Positions 35,560-43,736 of a DNA stretch of 64,000 nt are shown here, piece by piece. Numbering within the stretch: position 1 is the first letter of the stretch; every line of letters starts with the position of its first letter. A model generated the notes under the pieces. It made no database searches. It saw only the letters and a list, made by a program, of their open reading frames with translations, and had not been told where the DNA came from. The position numbers were made by a program, and so were the translations under genes. This stretch comes from Actinomycetota bacterium (lineage in GTDB: Bacteria; Actinomycetota; Actinomycetes; Streptosporangiales; Streptosporangiaceae), in assembly GCA_019240215.1 (NCBI GenBank), contig JAFAYQ010000062.1, positions 1 through 64,000 of the forward strand, written 5' to 3'.

Positions 35560-35745
35560 ATGGATCAGATCAGCTGGCGCCCCATGATCGGGCTGGCGTT
35601 CGGCACCGCGCTGGGCTTCGCCGGCGCTTTCGGCGGGATCGGCGCGCTGGTGATCGTGCTGGTGCTGGGCGTGGTCGGCTTCGTGGCGGGCTGGGCCCTG
35701 ACCGGCACGGTCGACTTCGCGGACCTGCTGCGGAGGCGGTCATGA
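35560..35745 (+). CDS. Small integral membrane protein, DUF2273-like
   Basis: 61-residue hydrophobic protein with two predicted helices: MIGLAFGTALGFAGAFGGIG and LVIVLVLGVVGFVAGWALTG. A short charged tail, DLLRRRS, follows. Similar DUF2273 membrane proteins accompany Asp23 genes in Gram-positive bacteria. ATG 35560 is preceded by AAAGGAAATAAA, a clear and unusually AT-rich ribosome site. Its stop overlaps the next gene by ATGA. Confidence 0.8.
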   Translation: MDQISWRPMIGLAFGTALGFAGAFGGIGALVIVLVLGVVGFVAGWALTGTVDFADLLRRRS

Positions 35746-36137
35746 CGACCGCGGCGGTGGCTGTCCGGGGCGCGGACAGCGAACTCGCACCGCCCGGGCC
35801 GCGCGGCAGCACCGACATCGCCGACCTGGTGGTGGAGAAGATCGCCGCCTACGCGGCCGCCGAGGTGGACGACGCCCACGGCTCTACCCGGCGGATGCTC
35901 GGCCTGCGTATGCCGGGGGCGGCCGCCCCCAAGGTGACGGTGCTCATCGACGGCCAGCTGGCCACCATCCGGGTGGCCCTGTCGGTCCGCTACCCGGCGC
36001 CGATCCGGCAGGTCACCCGGCGCGTACGCGAGCACGTGATGGAGCGGGTCGGCCAGCTGACCGGCCTCGACGTCCGGCACGTGGACATCGAGGTCCCGGC
36101 CCTGATCACCCCCGACCGCGGGCGGCGGGTGCGATGA
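35742..36137 (+). CDS. Asp23/Gls24 family protein
   Basis: 131-residue Asp23-type protein. The domain includes IADLVVEKIAAYAAAEVDDA, VTVLIDGQLATIRVALSVRY and VRQVTRR-like helix residues (IRQVTRRVREHVMERVGQLT), then LDVRHVDIEV. It lacks the long charged N-terminus of the first cluster member. It is coupled by ATGA overlaps to the DUF2273-like gene before and the DUF6286 gene after it. Confidence 0.9.
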   Translation: MTTAAVAVRGADSELAPPGPRGSTDIADLVVEKIAAYAAAEVDDAHGSTRRMLGLRMPGAAAPKVTVLIDGQLATIRVALSVRYPAPIRQVTRRVREHVMERVGQLTGLDVRHVDIEVPALITPDRGRRVR

Positions 36138-36760
36138 CGGCCGAGGACCTGGCGACCGCCGACGAGACGCCGTCGTTCCCGTCCGGCGATGCGCCGGACG
36201 GCCAGCACGCGGCCCGCAAGGCGGCCGCCCGTGCGTTCCGGCCGCGCCGGGCGGGACCCGCGATCGTGGTGTCGGCCCTGCTGGCGGTGGCCACCGGCCT
36301 GATCGCCGCCTACCTGATCTCGAAGTACGTAGGCCACCAGGTGCACGTGCTGCCGTCCGGGCTGTTCCAGGCCGGGCACCAGCTGCACTGGGATGATCAG
36401 CGGTCGCTGGTCGCGTCCGGCGTCGCCTGCGCGCTCGGCCTGGTCCTGATCGGCTACGCGCTGCGGCCCGGCCGCCACCGGGTGGTGCCGGTGGCCAGCC
36501 AGCACCCGCGGTCGGTGGTCGCGGTGACCCGAGGCGGGCTGCGCCGCTACCTGGCGGGCGGGGCGCTGACGGTGGATGGCATCGCCTCGGCCAAGGTGCG
36601 GGTCCGCCGCCGCCGGGCCCAGGTGTTCGCCGCCTCGTCGCTACGCGACACCGAGGGCCTGGCCGCGCAGGTCGAGACGGCCGTGAACGAGCGGCTGGCG
36701 GCGCTGACGCCGCTGCGCCCGCTGCGGGTCAGCGTGAGCGTCCAGAAGAGGAGGGACTGA
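36134..36760 (+). CDS. Two-helix membrane protein, DUF6286 type
   Basis: 208-residue protein with a charged N-terminus and two membrane helices: AIVVSALLAVATGLIAAYLI (about residues 43-62) and SLVASGVACALGLVLIGYAL (about 94-113). A soluble C-terminal domain carries VRVRRRRAQVFAASSLRD and an alkaline-shock-like strand pattern ending RPLRVSVSVQKRRD. Proteins of this type occur only with actinobacterial Asp23 clusters, so it is probably a membrane partner of the Asp23 proteins. It is ATGA-coupled to the preceding gene. Confidence 0.8.
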   Translation: MTAEDLATADETPSFPSGDAPDGQHAARKAAARAFRPRRAGPAIVVSALLAVATGLIAAYLISKYVGHQVHVLPSGLFQAGHQLHWDDQRSLVASGVACALGLVLIGYALRPGRHRVVPVASQHPRSVVAVTRGGLRRYLAGGALTVDGIASAKVRVRRRRAQVFAASSLRDTEGLAAQVETAVNERLAALTPLRPLRVSVSVQKRRD

Positions 36761-36762
36761 CG

Positions 36763-37332
36763 GTGATCCGACGGACCGGCCGCGGTAACCGGATCGCGTT
36801 GCTGCTGATCGGGCTGGCGCTGCTGCTGGGCGGCGCGACCGGCCTGGTGCGGGGGCTGAACGCGCTGCCGGATGTGTTCGGCGACCAGCATGCGCTGATT
36901 ATCGACAAACCGACCCGGAACTGGGTGGCGGGCCAGCCCTGGTTCTGGCCGACGGTGGCGGCCGTGGCGGTGCTGGTGTTCCTGCTGACGCTGTGGTGGC
37001 TGGCCGCCCAGGGCCAGACCCGGCTGCTGCGCCGGATCGAGCTGGAGGCCGACCCGCGGCGCGGCACCACCTACCTGCCGGCCGGCGCGGTGACCAGCGC
37101 GCTCGAGAACGACCTGGCCGCCAGCCCCCACATCCGGCACGCGCGGGCCGCCCTGACCGGCACCTCCACCCGCCCCCGGCTGGCGCTGAGCGTCACCCTG
37201 ACCGCCGAGGCCGAACCCGCCGAGGCGGTCGGCCGGATCGGCCAGGCCATCGGCCGGGTCCGGGAAGCGCTCGAAAACGAGGACCTGAACGCGACGATCC
37301 GGATCCGGTCGCTGCGGCCCAGCCGCAGCTGA
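36763..37332 (+). CDS. amaP: Alkaline shock response membrane anchor AmaP
   Basis: 189-residue AmaP-like protein, the membrane anchor of Asp23 in staphylococci. Two helices lie at the N-terminus: IALLLIGLALLLGGATGLV and FWPTVAAVAVLVFLLTLWWL. The cytoplasmic domain contains TTYLPAGAVTSALENDLAAS and RPRLALSVTLTAEAEPAEAV. The GTG start is two bases after the DUF6286 stop. It is the last gene of the plus-strand cluster and converges with a second, minus-strand Asp23 operon. Confidence 0.85.
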   Translation: MIRRTGRGNRIALLLIGLALLLGGATGLVRGLNALPDVFGDQHALIIDKPTRNWVAGQPWFWPTVAAVAVLVFLLTLWWLAAQGQTRLLRRIELEADPRRGTTYLPAGAVTSALENDLAASPHIRHARAALTGTSTRPRLALSVTLTAEAEPAEAVGRIGQAIGRVREALENEDLNATIRIRSLRPSRS

Positions 37333-37354
37333 GGCGGCCCGGGCGCCTGGGGCG

Positions 37355-37723
37355 TCAGATGTGATCGACGTCGACGACCAGGATCTCGACCGCGGCTTTG
37401 GCGAAGCCGCCCAGCTCCGTGAGGGCATCGGCCACCCGGCGCTGGGCGGCGGCGGCCACGTCGGGAACCGGCCGCCCGAGCTCGACCGCCAGCGCGATCT
37501 CCACGCTGACGTCGTCGCCGCTGATCTCGGCGCGTACACCCGCGGTCGGCGGCAGGCCGTCGCGGCCGGGGCCACGCCAGCCGCTCAGGGCGCGGCGGCT
37601 GAGGCTGGCGGCCAGCGCGCTGATCGACGGTTCCAGCCGGATCACCCCCGGCGTGTCCAGCGCGGTCAGCGCGGCGATCTTCTCCGCCACCGGGGTCTCG
37701 ACCACGGTCCGCCCGACGTTCAT
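37355..37723 (-). CDS. Asp23/Gls24 family protein
   Basis: 122-residue Asp23-type protein: TPVAEKIAALTALDTPGVIR, VRAEISGDDVSVEIALAVEL, DVAAAAQRRVADALTELG and VEILVVDVDHI. It is the third gene of the minus-strand operon, overlapping the anti-sigma/Asp23 gene by ATGA. Being co-expressed with an ECF sigma factor, it may be both product and part of the stress circuit. Regulation by that sigma factor is inferred, not shown. Confidence 0.9.
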   Translation of the reverse strand: MNVGRTVVETPVAEKIAALTALDTPGVIRLEPSISALAASLSRRALSGWRGPGRDGLPPTAGVRAEISGDDVSVEIALAVELGRPVPDVAAAAQRRVADALTELGGFAKAAVEILVVDVDHI

Positions 37724-38289
37724 GCCCCCCGCCCCCCTGGCCAGATGTCGACCACGGTGACGTCGATCCAGGCCGGTTCGAACCCGGCCAGCTCGCGGGC
37801 GGCCGCGCCCACCAGTTCGCGGATCCGGTCGACCGCCGCCATTCCGTCGACGCCGTAGCGGAGCGCGACCTCCAGCCGCACCGCGCACCACCCGTCCGGC
37901 TCCCCCGGCAACTGCTGGACCGTGCAGGAACGGGCGGTCACCCCGTCGGTCTGGTCGGCCGCGAACCGCACCACGACCGCCGCCGCCTGGGCCGCGACCC
38001 GGATCGGGCCGAGATCGTTGTCGGCGATGGGGATGAAGGCGTCCCGGCGGCGCTCGGTGCGGACCGCCCGCATGATCCGCTCGGTCAGGTCGCGGGGCGG
38101 CGCCAGCTCGGCCTCGGCCAGCTCGCCGGTCGCCTCCCGCAACGCCACGAACCCGGCCGACGCCGCCTGGCAGTGCGGGCAATCCAGCTCGTGCTCGTCC
38201 AGCTGGCCGACGGTGACGTGCTCCCAGAGGATGGCCGCGTCCTGACCGCACGGCAGCAGGTAGGCCTCGTCCACGCCCTCTATTGCCAT
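37720..38289 (-). CDS. Zinc-finger anti-sigma-like domain fused to an Asp23-type domain
   Basis: 189-residue protein with two parts. The N-terminus carries H33-x3-C37-x2-C40 (EHELDCPHCQAA), the zinc-coordinating signature of ZAS anti-sigma factors. Residues 85-185 look like an Asp23 domain: LGPIRVAAQAAAVVVRFAAD, CAVRLEVALRYGVDGM, VDRIRELVGAAARELAG and WIDVTVVDI. No membrane helix is seen. The start overlaps the ECF sigma gene by ten bases. An anti-sigma factor whose sensing half is an Asp23 domain is an unusual combination; the assignment rests on motif and position. Confidence 0.75.
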   Translation of the reverse strand: MAIEGVDEAYLLPCGQDAAILWEHVTVGQLDEHELDCPHCQAASAGFVALREATGELAEAELAPPRDLTERIMRAVRTERRRDAFIPIADNDLGPIRVAAQAAAVVVRFAADQTDGVTARSCTVQQLPGEPDGWCAVRLEVALRYGVDGMAAVDRIRELVGAAARELAGFEPAWIDVTVVDIWPGGRGA

Positions 38290-39185
38290 GAGATCATCGC
38301 CTCCCCGAGGTCAGCCCGGGCCCGGGCCAGCCGCCCGCGCACCGCCTGGGGGGTGGTGCGCAGGATGCTGGCGATCTCCGCATAAGACAGCTCCTCCACC
38401 TCTCTCAGCAGCCAGCAGGCGCGCTGCTCGGCCGTCAGCCGGTCGAGCGCGACCCGCAGGGCCAGCAGCCGTTCGTGCGCCTCGGCCCGCGCCTCCGGCG
38501 AAGCGGCGGGACTGGCCATCGGGATGGCCTCGTCGAACAGCGGGGCGACCGGTTTGCGGGATCTCAGGATGTTCAGGCAGCGGTTGGTGGCGATCCGGTA
38601 CAGCCACGATCGGATGGCTTTATCTTCGTGGATCTCCGGCAGCCGACGCCACGCGGTGACGAAGACTTCCTGGGTGACGTCCTCGGCTTCGCCGGTATCG
38701 CCCAGCAGGCGGACGGCGAGGCGGTAGATCGGCCGCTGGTAGCGGCGGACCAGAGTCTCGAAGGCGCGGGTGTCGCCGTCGCGGGCGCGGGCGACCATGG
38801 TGGCATCGCTGAGCGGGCCAGCGGGGTCGGTGGCGTCGGCGGCGTCGGCGGCATCGGTCCCGCTGGCGCCAAGAGACACTGCCGCGCCACCACCAGACCC
38901 AGCCGACTCACCAGCCGCGGAAATCCCACTAGCAGCCGACCCACCAGCCGTAGTCGTTCCACCAGCCGCAGCCGACCCATCAGCCGCAGCCGTTCCACCA
39001 GCCGCAGCCGACCCATCAGCCGCAGCCACCCCATCAGCCATAACCGTCCCGGCGGACCCCGCGCCGGCCTCAGACATCCCGACGGCACCACTGTTTCCAG
39101 GCGCCCTGGCTTCCCCGCCAGGCTCGCCTGCCCCGTTGGCCCCACCTTTACCGGCGAAGGCCTCAGCGCCATACCGCGTCGTCAC
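38280..39185 (-). CDS. ECF-type RNA polymerase sigma factor with a low-complexity N-terminus
   Basis: 301-residue sigma-70 family ECF factor. Region 2 covers about residues 130-200: ARARDGDTRAFETLVRRYQR, AEDVTQEVFVTAWRRLPEIH and IRSWLYRIATNRCLNILRSR. Region 4 covers about 235-290: ALDRLTAEQRACWLLREVEE, LSYAEIASILRTTPQAVRGR. The first 120 residues are a Gly/Ala/Thr/Ser repeat region unlike any sigma domain, encoded partly by a perfect 36-bp tandem repeat. The GTG start follows a long GGGGAGAGGGGGAGG stretch; a later start would remove some of the repeats. It heads the operon with the ZAS-Asp23 and Asp23 genes. Confidence 0.88.
   Translation of the reverse strand: MTTRYGAEAFAGKGGANGAGEPGGEARAPGNSGAVGMSEAGAGSAGTVMADGVAAADGSAAAGGTAAADGSAAAGGTTTAGGSAASGISAAGESAGSGGGAAVSLGASGTDAADAADATDPAGPLSDATMVARARDGDTRAFETLVRRYQRPIYRLAVRLLGDTGEAEDVTQEVFVTAWRRLPEIHEDKAIRSWLYRIATNRCLNILRSRKPVAPLFDEAIPMASPAASPEARAEAHERLLALRVALDRLTAEQRACWLLREVEELSYAEIASILRTTPQAVRGRLARARADLGEAMISWQ
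38956..39027. repeat. Perfect 36-bp tandem repeat (2 copies) in the sigma-factor gene
   Basis: Units 38956-38991 and 38992-39027 are identical. Degenerate units flank both sides. Each encodes 12 residues of Gly/Ala/Thr/Asp/Ser on the minus strand. The unit is a multiple of three, so copy-number change would keep the sigma factor in frame. Confidence 0.85.
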
Positions 39186-39278
39186 CCTCCCCCTCTCCCC
39201 GCTGAATCAGGCCGTAGCCGCAATAATCGCCAGCAAATCCCGCGTGACGATGTGGCGGCCAGCGTGTCTTAACGGTGA

Positions 39279-39355
39279 GAAGGCCCGGGCTGAGGGAATG
39301 TACTCCGCGGTACCTGATAGACGTCAGGATCACGGTAGACGATGCCCGGGCCTTC
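39279..39355. promoter_or_regulatory. 12-bp inverted repeat in the sigma/Asp23 divergent promoter region
   Basis: Left arm GAAGGCCCGGGC (39279-39290) and right arm GCCCGGGCCTTC (39344-39355) are perfect reverse complements separated by 53 bases. The interior contains a smaller CCTGA/TCAGG pair. The element sits between the divergent sigma gene and the Asp23-like gene starting at 39397, and could be a regulator-binding pair or an RNA leader stem. Confidence 0.6.
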
Positions 39356-39396
39356 GACTCAAGCGACCCTGGCCTGCGGAAAGGGAGTATCAGCGG

Positions 39397-39723
39397 ATGT
39401 CACCGCCACTCCAGGACGAACCCGCTCCGGCTGGCCCGTCATCGGTGTCACCCGAATTCAGTGAAAACGCCGAGCGGATCGCCGCCGCGGTCGGTGCCGC
39501 GCCCAGCGTGGCCGGCCTGTCCGGCGGCCGCTTGGGCGGCGTCGGCACCTACCTGCCCGGCCGCCGTGTGACCGGCGTCGTCATCCGTGCCGACGAACTC
39601 GAGGTGCATGTCATCGGGCGCTACGGCACGCCGGTGACGGAGATCGCCAGCGATGTCCGGCGGGCGGCCGAGCCGTTCGCCGGGGACCGGACCGTGCACG
39701 TGATCATCGAGGATCTGGCCTGA
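39397..39723 (+). CDS. Short Asp23-like protein
   Basis: 108-residue protein with an Asp23-like strand-helix pattern: AERIAAAVGAAPSVAGLSGG, VTGVVIRADELEVHVIGRYG, VTEIASDVRRAAEPFAG and VHVIIEDL. It is weaker than the other family members in the cluster, so membership is likely but not certain. ATG 39397 has AAGGGAG upstream and is the first gene after a large inverted repeat. Its last 20 bases overlap the convergent GtrA-like gene. Confidence 0.7.
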   Translation: MSPPLQDEPAPAGPSSVSPEFSENAERIAAAVGAAPSVAGLSGGRLGGVGTYLPGRRVTGVVIRADELEVHVIGRYGTPVTEIASDVRRAAEPFAGDRTVHVIIEDLA

Positions 39724-40234
39724 CCAGATCCTGGTCGTCCTGACCGGCCCCGTCCGCCTGATCCGGCTGGACCGGGCGCCTGGGTTCGCGGAAGACCAGG
39801 AAGCGCATGGCCACGTACATCCAGATCGCCTCGCAACCCCCCGCCACCAGCCGGGACAGCTGATACTCGAGACCGAGCGCGGCCAGGCCCGAGCCGACCC
39901 CGAGGATCAGGGCCAGGTAGTTGACCACGACCACGGCCGCGTAGATCGTCACCTGGCGGCCGACCAGGCCGTGGGACCGGAAGTTCAGCGTCCGGTTGAG
40001 CACGTAGCTGATGCTGGTCGCGGTGCCGTACGACAGCGTGATGCTGACCGGCACCGGCCAGTGCAGCACGCCGTGGAACACGGTCAGCAGGCCCAGGTCG
40101 AGGCTGAACGTGCAGCCGTTGATGACCGCGAAGCCAAGCAAGCTGGGCGCGACGATCCGGGACAGGCCGAACGGCAGGTGCCGCACGACCGCCGTGGTCG
40201 CCGCGGTGAACCACGACGCCCCCGTACGTGACAT
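39704..40234 (-). CDS. GtrA-like membrane protein
   Basis: 176-residue protein of the GtrA/DPMS family. Four helices are visible, including LLGFAVINGCTFSLDLGLLT, ITLSYGTATSISYVLNRTLN and VTIYAAVVVVNYLALILGVG. The motif LNRTLNFRSHG near residue 80 is characteristic (NR.WTF-like). GtrA proteins help flip or present polyprenyl-linked sugars for glycosylation. No partner glycosyltransferase is adjacent. The C-terminal 25 residues are Asp/Gln/Pro-rich. Confidence 0.85.
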   Translation of the reverse strand: MSRTGASWFTAATTAVVRHLPFGLSRIVAPSLLGFAVINGCTFSLDLGLLTVFHGVLHWPVPVSITLSYGTATSISYVLNRTLNFRSHGLVGRQVTIYAAVVVVNYLALILGVGSGLAALGLEYQLSRLVAGGCEAIWMYVAMRFLVFREPRRPVQPDQADGAGQDDQDLVRPDPR

Positions 40235-40333
40235 GGCCTTCAGGATGGCATCCGGATGAGGCCGCCAGCCGGCCCGCAGCCGACGCCCGGGTAAACGGGC
40301 GTTAAGGCTTCATAGTGTTAACGCTCCGTGGCG

Positions 40334-41179
40334 TCACTGGCTGATGCGCGGCTGCGAGGTGGCCGCCCGGAACAGGGTCAGCTGCATCGACCGTCCCATC
40401 ACCGGGTCCATCGCCGCCAGCAGCAGCCGTCGCGAGCCGGGCAGCGCCGCCCGGACCGCTCGCGGCGGGCGGGTGACGGTGGCCGAATCGACCACTCGCA
40501 TACCGAGCCGCTCAAGCGACCGCGGGTCGTCGCAAGCCCACTGCCAACGGGCAATACCCCGGCGGGCGGCGAGCCGGTGCTCCCGCTCCAGCATCTGCTG
40601 CGAGTAGGTGTCAAACGCGATCAGCGCGCCCGGGAACTGGGTGGCGATACCGGCCAGCACCCGTGTCGCGTCCTCCTCGGTCAGATAAGGGAGCACGCCG
40701 TCGGCCACGAAAAAGTACGGCCCCGGCATCTCCCGCACCACGGCCGCCCAGCCGTCGTCGGTGACCGAGGCCGCCACCATCCGCCGCCGGTTGGTGTCAG
40801 CGAAGAACCGGCGCCGCAACGTGATCGTGTCCGGCAGATCGAGGTCAATCCAGTGCACACTGCCGTTGTCGACCCGCTCGAACCGCGTGTTCAGCCCGGT
40901 ACCCAGCTCAACCACGGTGCCGGCGGGGTCCTCACCCAGGAAGTCCCGGACCCAGGCGTCAAAGCCCGCGGTACGGAACACCGTCGTCCACCCGCCGGCC
41001 CGGTTGTACTTCGCCCGGTCGAACCCGACGGCCTCGATGATCTCGACGGCCTTGGGATCCCGCAGGACCGGCCGCCGTTTGCCGGTCTCCACGGCCCGCC
41101 CCACCAGCGGTATGAACAGCGTCTCCTGAACCTGCCCCAGTTCGACCTGTTCCCGGTCCGCTTCCTCGTCCGCGGTCAT
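40334..41179 (-). CDS. SAM-dependent methyltransferase, LCM-like
   Basis: 281-residue leucine-carboxyl-methyltransferase-like enzyme: LFIPLVGRAVETGKRRPVLR, the SAM motif TVVELGTGLNTRFERVD, the acidic HWIDLDLPDTITLRR and YFFVADGVLPYLTEEDA. The arrangement VQETLFIPL, with conversion to a VADG motif, is typical of the Tcm/PCMT-like subgroup associated with polyketide tailoring, though the substrate is unknown. ATG 41179 has GGAGGAACC upstream. Confidence 0.87.
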   Translation of the reverse strand: MTADEEADREQVELGQVQETLFIPLVGRAVETGKRRPVLRDPKAVEIIEAVGFDRAKYNRAGGWTTVFRTAGFDAWVRDFLGEDPAGTVVELGTGLNTRFERVDNGSVHWIDLDLPDTITLRRRFFADTNRRRMVAASVTDDGWAAVVREMPGPYFFVADGVLPYLTEEDATRVLAGIATQFPGALIAFDTYSQQMLEREHRLAARRGIARWQWACDDPRSLERLGMRVVDSATVTRPPRAVRAALPGSRRLLLAAMDPVMGRSMQLTLFRAATSQPRISQ

Positions 41180-41357
41180 CGGTTCGGTTCCTCCCGTCGG
41201 CCCGGCGCGTGGGCATCCTATGACGCCCAGACGCCAGGCCGACAGGAGTTTCATGGGTGGTCTCAGACCATTTGCAGTCCCAGTGACACCTCCTCCCCGG
41301 CCGGCGCGGACTTCGCCCGAGAGAGCCCGCGCCGGCCGATCACACCAGTGCCCTCCT

Positions 41358-43566
41358 TCAGAGGGTGGCCGTGAGGTTCAGCAGTCCGCCGACATCGGCA
41401 CTGACGCCAATGCCAATGCCAGTGCTGTTGCTGCTCCCGCTGCTCCCGCTGGTGCCGGTCGAGCCGGTCGAGCCAGTCGGGCCGGCGTGATGGTGACGGT
41501 GGGCGCACCAGTGCCAGTCACTGTGGTGACCCCAGTACCGGCTGAGCACGATTCGACGGTGCCAGCAGTGCCGGTGACGCGGTGCGGCGACGTGCCGCAC
41601 AGGGTGCCATCCAGTCGCCGAGGTCGTGCTGGTGCTGCCGGGGTGGGATCCGGTCGCCGAGCCACTGCCGGTGGACGTGGCGCTGGTCCCAGTCCCGTGG
41701 TGTGCCCGCAGGCACTGCAGATGGTGAACGTGGAGGAGGTGCCGGATGTGCTGGCAGTACCAGGAGCACCCATGGTGACCCCCATTACCACCGTGACCGT
41801 GACCGTGACCGGTGCCAGATCCGGTGCCAGTTCCGGTGCCGGTGCCAGTGCCAGTGCCAGATCCGGTCCCGGTCCCAGTCCCCGTGCTGGTCCCGGTGCC
41901 GGTGCCCGTGCCGGTCCCGGTGCCGGTGCTGGTCGTGCAGTTGGCCAGCACGCAGCCGGTGACGGAGATGCCGCCGCCGTTACCGGTCCCGCTGCCACTG
42001 CAGGTGGCCAGCACGCACAGCCCGACGCCCACACCCGTGGACCCCGAACCACCCGTGCCCGACGTCCCGGTGCCGCAGTCGGAGCTCAGGGCGCAGACCC
42101 CAATCCCGATCCCGCCGGTGCCCGTGCCAGTCGTCCCGGTCCCGGTGCCCGTGGTGCCGGTCCCGGTCGTCCCGGTCCCGCTGGTGCTGGTCCCGCAGTC
42201 GGCGGCGAGGCAGACGCCCACGCCCAGCCCGCCATTGCCGGTGGCGCCGGTGCTGGTCGTGGACCCGCAGTCCGACGACAGGGCACAGACCCCGACGCCG
42301 ATCCCGCCAGTGCCGGAATCGGTCGTCCCGGTCCCGGCCGAGCCAGTCCCGCTGGTGGTGCCAGTGGTGCTGGTGCCGCAGTCAGCCGCGAGGCACACGC
42401 CCACGCCGAGGCCGCCGTTGCCGGTCGTGCCCGTGCTGGTCGTGGACCCACAGTCCGACGACAGAGCGCAGACGCCGATGCCGATTCCGCCGGTGCCCGC
42501 GCTGCTGGTACCGGTACCGGTGGTCCCGGCCGAACCGGTCCCGCTGGTGGTGCCGGTGGTGCTGGTGGAGCCGCAGTCCGAGGACAGGGCACACACGCCC
42601 ACGCCGATGCCGCCGGTGCCCGAATTGGTGGTCCCGGTTGCGGTGGTGCCGGTGCTGGGCGGAGTCCCGGAACTGGCAGAACCGGATCCGCTGCTGGTAC
42701 CGGTGGTGCTGGTGCCGCAGTCAGCGGCCAGGCAGACCCCGACGCCGAGGCCGCCGGTCCCAGTGCTGGCCGAGCTGGTGCTGGTGGAACCAGTTCCGGT
42801 AGAGCCAGTTCCGGTAGAGCCAGCTCCGGTGGTACCCGTCCCGGTGGCGCCGGATCCGCTCGAGCTGGAGCTCGTGGAACCGGAGCCGCTGGACGTGGAC
42901 CCGCTGGAGCCCGATCCGCCGGCGGTGCCGGTGGTGCTGGTGCCGCAGTCCGCCGCCACGCAGACCCCGACGCCGAGGCCGCCGCCGTTGCTGGCGGAGG
43001 TGGCGGTACTGGTGGTGGTGCCGCAGTCCGAGGACACGGCACACACCGACGCCGATCCCGCCGGTCCCGGCGCTGGCAGAACCAGTCCCGGTTGAGCCAG
43101 TACCGGCGGAACCTGTCCCGGTGGCGCCGGATCCGCTGGAGCCGGAACTGGTCGTCCCGCTGCTGGTGGAGCCGGAACTGCTGCTCCCGCTGGTGCTGCT
43201 GGTGCCGCAGTTGGCGGCCAGGCAGACACCGACGTTGATGCCGCCGCCATTGCTGGCGCCCGAGCCGGTTCCGCTGGAGCCGGTGGTGCCGGATGGGGTT
43301 GTGCCGGTGGCCGGGCTGCCCGTTCCGGTGGGGCAGGTGGCCAGGGCGCACAGGCTCACGTTGATGCCCGAGCCCGAGCCGGTGCTGGCTCCGCTGGTGC
43401 CGGTCCCGCTGCCTGGGCCGCTGGTGGCGGCGGTGAGGGTGGCGGTGATGGCTGGTGGAGATGTGCTTGGTGATGATTCAGCCGCGTGGGCGGCGGGGTG
43501 ATGGCTGAGCAGGAGCATCCCGCTCGCGCCGGCGGCCAGGATGAGGCCGCGCTGAAGGAGGTTCAT
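41358..43566 (-). CDS. Exported cysteine-pair repeat protein (unrecognised family; frame broken)
   Basis: I do not recognise this family. A signal peptide (MNLLQRGLILAAGASGMLLL, AHA cleavage) opens an otherwise Gly/Ser/Thr-rich protein. About 13 units contain a glycine-rich strand and a close Cys pair, in two alternating types: GGIGVGVCALSSDCG (C-x5-C) and GGLGVGVCLAADCGT (C-x4-C). Units are joined by 15-50-residue S/T/G linkers. It ends GIGIGVSADVGGLLNL. The frame starting at 43566 carries the first units. Near 43039-43048, two bases appear missing in a TG run, and the rest continues in another frame to 41358. The His-rich reading at 41450-41800 may be a further shift. Chaplin-like amyloid surface behaviour is possible but unproven. 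Confidence 0.65.
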
Positions 43567-43736
43567 GGTGATTTCAAGACCCTTCACGAATCAAGAGGAC
43601 CGTGACGGCGCACCGCACTCACGCCCCGGTGGGGCTGAGAGGGGTGGGCCGGGCGCGTCAGCCGGTCGCGGGCTGCGGCTGAGGCGCGGCGAGGCCCCGT
43701 ACCCGCCATCGGAGGCGGCGGGCGGGGTGAAGGGGT

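Noticed and set aside
37765-37785. tRNA T-loop-like GGTTCGAACCCGG
   Set aside because: It lies inside the anti-sigma/Asp23 coding frame, and no acceptor, D or anticodon arm could be fitted around it.
38918-39040. Possible CRISPR-like array from the 36-bp repeats
   Set aside because: The units are directly adjacent with no spacers and lie in frame inside the sigma-factor gene.
41180-41357. Possible gene between the methyltransferase and the cysteine-pair gene
   Set aside because: No open frame with a start signal or protein-like composition was seen in these 178 bases.
41450-41800. Histidine-rich metal-binding domain at the end of the cysteine-pair protein
   Set aside because: The His-rich reading has comparable or weaker codon bias than an alternative frame giving Ser/Thr/Cys-rich sequence like the rest of the protein. 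A frameshift artefact is at least as likely.
41812-43095. Plus-strand open frame of long Val-Pro repeats
   Set aside because: It is the reverse shadow of the Gly-Thr-rich cysteine-repeat gene; it has no ribosome site, and the minus frame has a signal peptide and ordered repeat units.
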